NCBI GenBank assembly: GCA_050257395.1
Contig: JBLMWU010000116.1
Coordinates: 1-7,851, forward strand
Direction of reading: 5' to 3'
Length of the DNA: 7,851 nucleotides
From: JAIRTY01 sp050257395
GTDB taxonomy: Bacteria > Actinomycetota > Actinomycetes > Streptosporangiales > Streptosporangiaceae
Notes under the pieces: model-generated
What the model saw: only the letters and a program-made list of their open reading frames with translations
Database searches by the model: none
Told to the model about the DNA's origin: nothing
Program-made: the position numbers and the translations under genes
Shown: piece after piece, positions 1 through 5,341 of the stretch
Numbering within the stretch: the first letter of the stretch is position 1
How the letters are laid out: every line of letters begins with the position of its first letter

Positions 1-326
1 ATCTTCACCCCGCGGGTGAGGGTGAGCCGTATGTGGACGTTGTCGGTCATCCCGTTGGCCTGCAGGGTCTGCCGGAGGTGGCCGGTGATCTCCTCGTCGG
101 AAGGGATGTCGGCGAAGGCCAGCGCCTGCGCCGAGCGGCGCAGCCGGGCCAGGTGCTCGGCCAGCCGGAAGGCCCGGCCCCGGTACAGCCGCAGTCCTTC
201 CCAGACCGCGTCGCCGCCCTGGACGGCGGAGTCGAACGGGCTGATCGCGGCCTGGTCCCGGTGGACCAGCCGGCCGCCCACGCTGACGATCAGCTCCCGG
301 TTGCGCTCGTCGAACTTCTGCAGCAC
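1..326 (-). CDS. Class IV PLP-dependent aminotransferase (branched-chain / D-amino acid aminotransferase-like), N-terminal part, truncated by window edge
   Basis: Only the first 108 residues are in the window; the rest lies off the left edge. The visible part matches the small N-terminal domain of fold-type IV aminotransferases: an opening strand with REL.V..GG, then FDSAVQGGDAVWEGLR (about residues 33-48), then a YRGR..RLAEHLARLRRSA stretch and finally RLTLTRG near residue 100. Enzymes of this family move an amino group between an amino acid and a 2-oxo acid using pyridoxal phosphate; the PLP lysine would lie beyond the window, so activity cannot be judged. The VQGGDAVWEGLR wording resembles the C-terminal half of plant 'BCAT-like' fusion proteins more than classical IlvE (from memory, no search run). 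The start is GTG at 326, chosen because AAAGGAG sits 5 nt upstream and the homologous region begins almost at once. It lies 142 nt downstream of the sulfotransferase-like gene and is probably in its operon. Substrate unknown. Confidence 0.87.
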   Translation of the reverse strand, partial: MLQKFDERNRELIVSVGGRLVHRDQAAISPFDSAVQGGDAVWEGLRLYRGRAFRLAEHLARLRRSAQALAFADIPSDEEITGHLRQTLQANGMTDNVHIRLTLTRGVK

Positions 327-468
327 GCCTGCTCCTTTCTCTCGGCCCTCGCTCGCCTCCGGGCCGCTCGGGCCCGCCGTCTTCCCTCCTCGCTCCGGCT
401 CCTCCGCCGCCTCGCTCGTCAGTCCAGACGGCGGCGCGGCCCTTTGGCTCGCTCGGGCGGGCTTGCGC
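327..468 (-). other. GAGCG/GGAGG-rich intergenic spacer with the aminotransferase ribosome binding site
   Basis: This 142-nt gap separates the sulfotransferase-like and aminotransferase genes. Read on the minus strand it is low-complexity and purine-rich, with repeated GAGCGAG and GGAGG-type words and several GGGCCCGAGC-like pieces that can pair with each other. It ends in AAAGGAG (plus-strand CTCCTTT, 331-337), which serves the GTG start at 326. Such GAGCGA-rich linkers are common between genes in some actinobacteria (recollection). I see no promoter or terminator with a T-run, so read-through from the upstream gene is likely. Confidence 0.5.
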
Positions 469-1173
469 TCACCCGTTGGCCGGGGTGAGGCGGTGGGCGT
501 GGAGGTGGTCGTAGTAGGGGCGGCAGCGGCCGGCCAGCGCCGTCAGCCGGTCCGGCAGCGGCCCGCTGCGGGGCTGGTAACGGCCGAAGCCGGTGGACTT
601 CCACACGCCCGCGTACCAGTGCGGGGCCCACACCCCGTCGCTGTCGCGGGGCCCGGCCGGCCACGACAGCATGGCGGTGGTGAACGGGACCCCCAGGGCG
701 GCGCACAGGGCCCGCAGGATGCCTTCCGGGTCCGCCAGCAGGTCGCGGGAGTCCACCACCGGCCCGGGGAACGCCGCGTAGATCTCGGCCTGCTGCCGGA
801 TGCCCAGGTCGTCCAGGGTCGGCTCGGCGCGCACCCGGGTGTAGGAGGCGAGCAGCTCGGCCGGGTCGCGGATCAGGTAGGCGTGCCGGAGCCCGGCCAG
901 CGCCGCCCGGTCCACCTCCGGCAGCAGATGGTGGGTCATGTGCTTGCCGTAGTAGATGGCCCTGCCACCCGGCACCGGGCCGCGGGTGAACTGGTCCAGC
1001 ACCACCCGCCAGTCCGTGGGCTGGCTGGCCAGGATCTCCGCCCGGCCCGGGTGGTCGATGCCGGTGCGGTCCAGGTAGAACGCGTACAGCGGCTCGTCGG
1101 CCACGGCGGTGTCGGGGCGGTTCTCCCACGCCCGCATGAGCGCGGTGGACACGGTGCGCGGCCCGGACCACAT
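469..1173 (-). CDS. Sulfotransferase-like P-loop protein, partner of the adjacent aminotransferase
   Basis: This 234-residue protein resembles the sulfotransferase (PAPS-binding) fold. The N-terminus carries MWSGPRTVSTALM (residues 1-13), corresponding to the 5'-phosphosulfate-binding loop, followed by ENRPDTAVADEPLYA (17-31). A central YLIRDPAELLASY (99-111) corresponds to the 3'-phosphate-binding Arg/Ser motif. The C-terminal half has VVDSRDLLADPEGILRALC (139-157) and DGVWAPHWYAGVWKSTGF (179-196). These match the N-terminal half of plant proteins in which this domain is fused to a class IV aminotransferase; here the two are neighbouring genes in the same order. Whether it transfers sulfate or only binds a nucleotide is not known to me. 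The ATG at 1173 is the only standard start in this frame, but it sits right at the P-loop with a weak ribosome site. A CTG at 1209 overlapping the mscR stop (CTGA) would add 12 residues and give a more usual N-terminus. It follows mscR by 32 nt, or overlaps it, so co-transcription is likely. Confidence 0.8.
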   Translation of the reverse strand: MWSGPRTVSTALMRAWENRPDTAVADEPLYAFYLDRTGIDHPGRAEILASQPTDWRVVLDQFTRGPVPGGRAIYYGKHMTHHLLPEVDRAALAGLRHAYLIRDPAELLASYTRVRAEPTLDDLGIRQQAEIYAAFPGPVVDSRDLLADPEGILRALCAALGVPFTTAMLSWPAGPRDSDGVWAPHWYAGVWKSTGFGRYQPRSGPLPDRLTALAGRCRPYYDHLHAHRLTPANG

Positions 1174-1205
1174 CGCGATCCGGGCCGCGACGTCAGCGTG
1201 GCTGC

Positions 1206-2291
1206 TCAGAGCTTCACCACCGAGCGGAGCACCTCCCCGCGCTCCATCTTGGCGAAGGCACTCTCCACCTGCTCCAGCCGGATCGTCTCGGACACGAACT
1301 TGTCCAGCGGCAGGCGGCCCTTCCGGTACAGGCTGATGAGCATCGGGAAGTCCCGCTCGGGCAGGCAGTCGCCGTACCAGGAGGACTTGAGCGCGCCACC
1401 GCGGCCGAAGACCTCCAGCAGCGGCAGCTCCAGCCGCATCTCCGGGGTGGGCACCCCGACCAGGACCACCGTGCCGGCCAGGTCGCGGGCGAAGAACGCC
1501 TGCTCGTAGGTTTCCGGCCGGCCGATCGCCTCGATCACGACGTCGGCGCCGTTGCCGCCGGTCAGCTCGCGGATCGCGGCGACGGGGTCGGTCTCCCGCG
1601 AGTTGATCACGTGGGTGGCGCCGAACTGGCGGGCCCACTCCAGCTTCCGGGGGTCGATGTCGACCGCGATGATCGTGACCGCGCCGGCCAGCCGGGCGCC
1701 GAGCACCGCCGCGTCGCCGACCCCGCCGCAGCCGATCACCGCCACCGAGTCGCCGCGGGTGACCGGGGCGGTGTTGATCGCCGCGCCCAGCCCGGCCATC
1801 ACGCCGCAGCCGAGCAGGCCGGCCACCTCTGGCGCGACCGAGGGGTCCACCTTGGTGCACTGCCCGGCCGCCACCAGCGTCTTGTCCGCGAACGCGCCGA
1901 TGCCCAGCGCGGGCGACAGCGGGGTGCCGTCGGCCAGGGTCATCTTCTGGGCCGCGTTGTGGGTGGCGAAGCAGTACCAGGGCCGGCCGCGGCGGCAGGC
2001 GCGGCACTGCCCGCACACGGCCCGCCAGTTCAGGATCACGAAGTCGCCGGGCGCGACCCCGGTCACGCCCTCGCCGACGGCCTCCACCACGCCCGCGGCC
2101 TCATGGCCGAGCAGGTAGGGGAAGTCGTCCCCGATGCCGCCCTCACGGTAATGGAGGTCGGTATGGCACACCCCGCAGGCCTGCACCGCCACCAGGGCCT
2201 CGCCCGGTCCCGGGTCAGGCACCAGGACGGTGGTGAGCTCAACCTGCTGACCTTTGCCTAGGGCGACGACGCCCCGTACCTCAGTTGTCAT
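1206..2291 (-). CDS. mscR: S-nitrosomycothiol reductase / mycothiol-dependent formaldehyde dehydrogenase (zinc alcohol dehydrogenase, class III type)
   Basis: This 361-residue zinc-dependent medium-chain dehydrogenase closely matches mycobacterial MscR (also called AdhE2), which oxidises the formaldehyde-mycothiol adduct with NAD and reduces S-nitrosomycothiol in the cytoplasm. Seen in the sequence: catalytic-zinc ligands in CGVCHTD (39-45), GHE (62-64) and C162 of GLLGCGVMAG; four structural-zinc cysteines C93, C96, C99 and C107; a Rossmann loop GCGGVG (187-192) with D211 at the end of the next strand, as expected for NAD. Length equals the family norm. The ATG at 2291 aligns with known N-termini (MTTEVRG). 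An in-frame ATG at 2309 would add six residues and has GAGGGG six bases upstream, so the real start could be either. It is the first gene of a minus-strand group with the sulfotransferase-like and aminotransferase genes, and is divergent from the GntR regulator. The metallo-hydrolase gene I recall next to mscR in mycobacteria is not adjacent here. Confidence 0.93.
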   Translation of the reverse strand: MTTEVRGVVALGKGQQVELTTVLVPDPGPGEALVAVQACGVCHTDLHYREGGIGDDFPYLLGHEAAGVVEAVGEGVTGVAPGDFVILNWRAVCGQCRACRRGRPWYCFATHNAAQKMTLADGTPLSPALGIGAFADKTLVAAGQCTKVDPSVAPEVAGLLGCGVMAGLGAAINTAPVTRGDSVAVIGCGGVGDAAVLGARLAGAVTIIAVDIDPRKLEWARQFGATHVINSRETDPVAAIRELTGGNGADVVIEAIGRPETYEQAFFARDLAGTVVLVGVPTPEMRLELPLLEVFGRGGALKSSWYGDCLPERDFPMLISLYRKGRLPLDKFVSETIRLEQVESAFAKMERGEVLRSVVKL

Positions 2292-2383
2292 CCGCCTATC
2301 GTCCTGCATCACCGCCCCCTCGCGGAAGGAGGTGGTTCGCGGCCCGCTCGTCCGCTGGCGCACCGCACTCGCAGCCGCGCATT

Positions 2384-2408
2384 TTGCATACAACAACCTA
2401 TATACTGA
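2384..2408. promoter_or_regulatory. Putative GntR-type operator and gntR -10 region in the mscR/gntR divergent intergenic region
   Basis: The element reads TTGCATAC (2384-2391), ten bases, then ATACTGA (2402-2408). It has the same two words at the same spacing as the operators in front of both transporter genes. TATACT at 2401-2406 is a good -10 for the plus-strand regulator gene, but no convincing -35 lies 16-18 bases upstream. The site is in the 142-nt region between two divergent starts, so a protein bound here could control both the regulator itself and mscR. The middle ten bases differ from the other two copies, so this is a weaker call. Confidence 0.5.
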
Positions 2409-2433
2409 GCGGGAGCCTGCCCTGGGGGATGAC

Positions 2434-3135
2434 ATGACCGTGCAGATACCGCCCGCCGATGACTCCGATTTGTTCCGCCCGGTGGCACGGCCGGTGCCGT
2501 TGCGGCAGTCGGTGTACGAGTCGCTGGTGGAGCTGGTGATCGGCGGCCGTCTCAAGCCGGGCCAGCACCTGGTCGAGACCGACCTGGCGCGCCAGCTCGG
2601 GGTCAGCCGCCAGCCCGTGCGCGAGGCCCTGCACCGGCTGGAGGCGGAGGGCTGGGTGGACCTGCGGCCGAACCAGGGCGCCTTCGTGCACGTGCCCACC
2701 GACCACGAAGTGGACGAGCTGCTCGACGTGCGGGAGCTGCTCGAGGCCGAGACGGCCAGGCTGGCCGCCCGGTCGGCCAGCCCGGAGGCGGCGGGGCGGC
2801 TGCGGGACCTGTGCCGCGAGGGCCAGACGGCGATCGACGCGGGGGACACCGAGCGGTACATCACGATCAACAACGAGTTCCACGCCGGGCTGGCCGCGCT
2901 GGCCGGCAACGCGGTGCTGGCCGAGCTGGCGGGGATCGTGAGCCGCCGCGTGCGCTGGTACTACCGGCTGGTCGCCCCGCTGCGCGGCCGCGGCTCCTCC
3001 GCGGAGCACCTGGAGCTGATCGAGGCGATCGAGGCCGGTGACGGGGAAGCGGCCGCCAAGGCCGCCCGCCAGCACACCGAGCGGACCCGCGCCGCCCTGC
3101 ACAGCCCTGCCGACAGCGCCGGGCCGCCCGCGTAG
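2434..3135 (+). CDS. GntR family transcriptional regulator, FadR subfamily (FCD ligand domain)
   Basis: The protein has 233 residues, the usual length for FCD-type GntR regulators. A winged helix-turn-helix spans about residues 22-88, with VETDLARQLGVSRQPVREAL (47-66) as the recognition helix-turn-helix and the wing in LRPNQGAFVHV. The all-helical FCD effector domain covers about 95-222; it keeps histidines at positions typical of the metal/carboxylate pocket, H150 in NNEFH, H192 in AEHLELI and H214 in ARQHTER. The usual first acid of this set appears to be N146. Family members sense small organic acids. The start is ATG at 2434 with GGGGGA four bases upstream; the longer frame opening at 2254 runs through the mscR promoter region and is rejected. 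Its position between mscR and two OFA transporters, together with the shared operator-like site, makes it the likely local regulator, acting by repression since the transporter sites overlap predicted transcription starts (inference). The effector could be oxalate, formate or a related acid. Confidence 0.9.
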   Translation: MTVQIPPADDSDLFRPVARPVPLRQSVYESLVELVIGGRLKPGQHLVETDLARQLGVSRQPVREALHRLEAEGWVDLRPNQGAFVHVPTDHEVDELLDVRELLEAETARLAARSASPEAAGRLRDLCREGQTAIDAGDTERYITINNEFHAGLAALAGNAVLAELAGIVSRRVRWYYRLVAPLRGRGSSAEHLELIEAIEAGDGEAAAKAARQHTERTRAALHSPADSAGPPA

Positions 3136-3180
3136 ACAGCGATCGCGGTGGGGCCAGGGCCCCACCGCGATCGTGGCTGT
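3136..3180. terminator. Hairpin terminator between convergent gntR and OFA transporter 1
   Basis: A perfect 14-bp inverted repeat, GATCGCGGTGGGGC at 3141-3154 and its complement at 3159-3172, has a four-base loop. An outer ACAGC/GCTGT pairing (3136-3140 with 3176-3180) lengthens the stem past a three-base bulge. A T-containing tail (TGTTTCC) follows on the plus strand. It begins directly after the gntR stop and ends 45 nt before the stop of the facing transporter gene, so it probably serves both directions. Confidence 0.85.
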
Positions 3181-3224
3181 TTCCTGTCCTCACCGGGTGA
3201 GCCCGGCCGGGACAGGGCGCCGGG

Positions 3225-4667
3225 TCAGGCGGGCACCGCCCTGGCCCGGCCCGCCTTCTCGTCCGCCGCGGCCACCGCCGCCTCCATCTGCTGCGGCGTC
3301 GGCCGCTTGCAGAAGAAGATCAGCGTGAGCGCGGCCAGTGCGCCGAGCCCGGCTCCGAAGATGAATCCCTGCAGCCAGTGGAAGTGGGCCGTGCCGTACA
3401 GCGTGCCGGTCATCACCAGGGCGGCGCCGCCGCCGGCGAAGCTGCCGCCGAGCGCCTTCCAGGCGTAGATCGACCCGTAGTTGACGGCGTTGTTGGTCTC
3501 GCCGTAGTAGTCGGCCACCAGCGCCGCGGTCATCGGGAAGTTGGCCCCGGACAGACCGCCCGAGATGACGGCGCAGATCACGAAGACCGGCGCGTTGTGC
3601 GCCGACCCCGCGAAGTAGGCGAGCAACTGGAACAGGACATTGAGCGAGTAGGCGTAGATCATCGTCTGGCGGCGGCCGATGAACTCCGAGATGTAGCCGT
3701 AGACCGGCCGGGCGAGGCCGTCCGCGAGCGAGAAGCCGGCGAAGCCCACCGCCGCGGCGACCGATCCCAGGCCCATTGCCGTGGCGAACCCGTAGTAGTA
3801 CGCCACCCCGAACAGCGAGCAGCCCACGTAGAGGGCGTACTGGATCCCGATCCACTTCGACTGCGGGGTGCCCCACATCTGCCGGAGGGTGTAGTGACGC
3901 AGCGAGGGCGGGTTGCTGAGCAGGTCGCGGGTGCTGTGCTTATGCCAGTTGAGCGGGTCGATCTCCTTGGGCCACCAGTTCTTGGGCGGGTCCTTCATGA
4001 AGTACCCGGCCACGCCGATGCCCACGGTCATGATGAGGCCCTGAATGATGATGTAGGTCTTGAGCGTGGATGGGCCCATCGTGTCGCTGGCCCCGCCGCC
4101 GCTGCTGACCGCGCCGATGGCGAAGATGAAGGGAACGGCACCGTAGGCCCAGCCGCCGTTGACGAACCCGGTCCGCCAGCCCTTCTTCTCTGGGTACCAC
4201 TTGGCCACGATGTTGATGCAGCTGGAGTAGACCATCCCGGAGCCGATTCCGCCGAGCACCGCGTACCCGAGGTAGGCCTGCCAGAGGCCGGTCGATGTGG
4301 CCAGCAGCCCGTAGCCGACGATGCCGCACACGAGGCCGCCGATGATCACTGCCCAGCGGACGGACAGGATCCCGCGGTTGCGCAGGTAGCCGGTGAAGAT
4401 CTGGACGAACGACTCGAAGATGACGAAGAAGGAGAACGCCCAGTACACCGGGCCGGGGCCCCAGTGGTGCACGGCGGCGAGCGAGCCGTTCAGCGCGCCC
4501 CAGGTGTACTCGAGCAGGCCGGCCAGGCACATGGCCAGCCAGGCCGCCATGATCGGGACCCACCGGCCGTAGCCGAGGACGTCCCTGGGGGATTCACCGA
4601 CCCGGAAGACCCGGCCGGTCGAGTTGGTCACTTCCTGATACGTGGCACTGCCGGTTACTGCACCCAT
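3225..4667 (-). CDS. MFS transporter, oxalate/formate antiporter (OFA/OxlT-like) family, paralog 1
   Basis: This 480-residue integral membrane protein has the 12-helix pattern of the major facilitator superfamily. Its best resemblance is to OxlT, the oxalate:formate exchanger. Both charged residues known to be essential in OxlT, Arg272 and Lys355, have clear counterparts: R320 in DGLARPVYGYISEFIGR and K404 in NYGSIYAWKALGG. Another family stretch is GMVYSSCINIVAKWYPEKKG (144-163). Features not in OxlT are a 35-residue cytoplasmic N-terminal tail (ATYQEVTNSTGRVFRVGESP) and a central loop with KDPPKNWWPKEIDP (225-238); both recur in the second transporter of this window. The substrate is probably a small carboxylate such as oxalate or formate, but this is inferred from the family. 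The start is ATG at 4667; only a weak GGTGG ribosome site precedes it. It is monocistronic, with its own promoter and operator near 5000 and a terminator shared with gntR. Confidence 0.9.
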   Translation of the reverse strand: MGAVTGSATYQEVTNSTGRVFRVGESPRDVLGYGRWVPIMAAWLAMCLAGLLEYTWGALNGSLAAVHHWGPGPVYWAFSFFVIFESFVQIFTGYLRNRGILSVRWAVIIGGLVCGIVGYGLLATSTGLWQAYLGYAVLGGIGSGMVYSSCINIVAKWYPEKKGWRTGFVNGGWAYGAVPFIFAIGAVSSGGGASDTMGPSTLKTYIIIQGLIMTVGIGVAGYFMKDPPKNWWPKEIDPLNWHKHSTRDLLSNPPSLRHYTLRQMWGTPQSKWIGIQYALYVGCSLFGVAYYYGFATAMGLGSVAAAVGFAGFSLADGLARPVYGYISEFIGRRQTMIYAYSLNVLFQLLAYFAGSAHNAPVFVICAVISGGLSGANFPMTAALVADYYGETNNAVNYGSIYAWKALGGSFAGGGAALVMTGTLYGTAHFHWLQGFIFGAGLGALAALTLIFFCKRPTPQQMEAAVAAADEKAGRARAVPA

Positions 4668-4981
4668 GGGTCGCCACCGATACCTCTCCTACGAGACTTC
4701 TGCGGCTCGTGTGTCCTGCCCGGCCGGAGCGGGGCCCTGCGGTTGTCGGACCGTCCGCCTGCGGCGGAGCGGGCCGGCTGGCATCCATCCCGTGCGGTGC
4801 TGCGCCGGTTGCCCGGGCGGCGCCGCCGGGGAGTGCGGAGATGGGCGTCCCGCTGGCTGCTGGAGGCGGCCGGCGCGGCGCCAAATGCTGACGGGATTCG
4901 GGGGAGCTCGTGACCCCGGCGCCTGGGGGAGGGGGGCGCCTCGGGTCCGGGCCGTGAGCTGAGGGGGCACGGCGCATCCAT
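4668..4981 (-). other. Long 5' leader of OFA transporter 1
   Basis: Between the predicted transcription start near 5003 and the ATG at 4667 lie about 335 bases with no credible gene. The part next to the promoter (4943-4980) is nearly the same as the start of the transporter 2 leader (7163-7200): GGTCCGG.CCGTGAG, then GGGGGCACGGCGC.TCCA in plus-strand reading. The rest is very GC-rich with several self-complementary words, for example GGCGGCGCCGCC near 4818-4830 and a pair of GGCGCC boxes near 4918-4940, so the RNA should be strongly folded. The block just before the ATG (TCGCCACCGAT, 4671-4681) is also found in the transporter 2 leader. I recognise no known riboswitch. Confidence 0.45.
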
Positions 4982-5005
4982 ATTGTATACCGTCGTCAGG
5001 ATACT
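4982..5005. promoter_or_regulatory. Putative GntR operator in front of OFA transporter 1
   Basis: A 24-base block opens with ATTGTATACC and closes with CAGGATACT. It is identical to 7204-7227 in front of the second transporter and shares TTG.ATAC-N10-ATACT with the mscR/gntR region. TGTATACC fits the GT..AC core of GntR-family operators, and GTAT...ATAC forms the outer ends of an imperfect 20-bp dyad (4985-5004). It starts four bases downstream of the predicted -10 box and covers the likely transcription start, which suits a repressor. Confidence 0.65.
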
Positions 5006-5009
5006 GATG

Positions 5010-5037
5010 ATGCTAGGCCCCTGACCTGGTACGTCAA
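5010..5037 (-). promoter_or_regulatory. Predicted sigma70-type promoter of OFA transporter 1
   Basis: On the minus strand, TTGACG (5037-5032) and TAGCAT (5015-5010) are separated by 16 bases, a reasonable housekeeping-sigma arrangement. The predicted start near 5003 falls inside the operator. The equivalent arrangement occurs at the second transporter. Confidence 0.55.
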
Positions 5038-5230
5038 GACCTGACCCGAACTATCGCGGCGCCATTGACAAGCGATTACCTGGCAATTACTAAAACCAGC
5101 CCTGGAGTTGGCTAAACCCTGGTTTCAGATGGGGATTCCGTTGCTATCCCTTGACTAAAGCCCATTTGGTGAGGGGAGCAAGAGGTACCGGGGGCGCACG
5201 AGCCCGATGCCGCGCCGGGCAGCACATGCC
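5038..5230. other. AT-richer intergenic region upstream of the transporter 1 promoter, no gene seen
   Basis: This stretch is distinctly less GC-rich than its surroundings. It holds an inverted pair ATTACCTGGCAAT at 5075-5087, about 38 bases upstream of the -35 box, and a loose dyad AAACCAG (5093-5099) with CTGGTTT (5119-5125). A plus-strand TTGACA at 5065-5070 has only a poor -10 (TACTAA). No reading frame here has convincing start, ribosome site and codon use. Confidence 0.4.
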
Positions 5231-5270
5231 GCTGCCCCGGCCGCACATCCGGTGCGGCGGCCGGGGCAGC
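5231..5270. repeat. GC-rich hairpin, second of a tandem pair downstream of OFA transporter 2
   Basis: Arms GCTGCCCCGGCCGC (5231-5244) and its exact complement at 5257-5270 enclose a 12-base loop; a shorter alternative pairing (CCGCAC 5241-5246 with GTGCGG 5252-5257) competes with the inner part. It stands three bases from the stronger hairpin at 5274-5315 and is probably a back-up terminator for transporter 2. Confidence 0.65.
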
Positions 5271-5273
5271 AGC

Positions 5274-5315
5274 GCCCGCGTCCCCGCCCGGCAGTGGCCG
5301 GGCGGGGACGCGGGC
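5274..5315 (-). terminator. Strong hairpin terminator of OFA transporter 2
   Basis: A perfect 19-bp inverted repeat (5274-5292 with 5297-5315) and a four-base loop lie 26 bases beyond the stop of the transporter gene on the minus strand. There is no U-run after it, as is usual for actinobacterial terminators of this shape. Confidence 0.8.
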
Positions 5316-5341
5316 ACGGCAGGACGCCGGGCTGCTCCCGG

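Noticed and set aside
16..1509. Plus-strand 497-codon open frame
   Set aside because: It crosses three minus-strand genes with recognisable domains and shows no motif of its own.
2254..2433. Longer N-terminus for the GntR regulator
   Set aside because: The extension runs through mscR's start and the promoter region, does not resemble the family, and ATG 2434 has a ribosome site at the right place.
2292..2909. Extension of the mscR frame upstream to 2909
   Set aside because: This part is antisense to the GntR gene; homology to MscR begins at MTTEVRG.
3378..4913. Plus-strand 511-codon open frame opposite carrier 1
   Set aside because: It is the antisense shadow of a clear MFS gene in high-GC DNA; its composition (Asp/Glu/Arg/Val/His-rich, no domain) is typical of such shadows.
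5065..5093. Plus-strand promoter with TTGACA
   Set aside because: The -35 is perfect, but the -10 at 17 bases (TACTAA) is poor and there is no plus-strand gene downstream.
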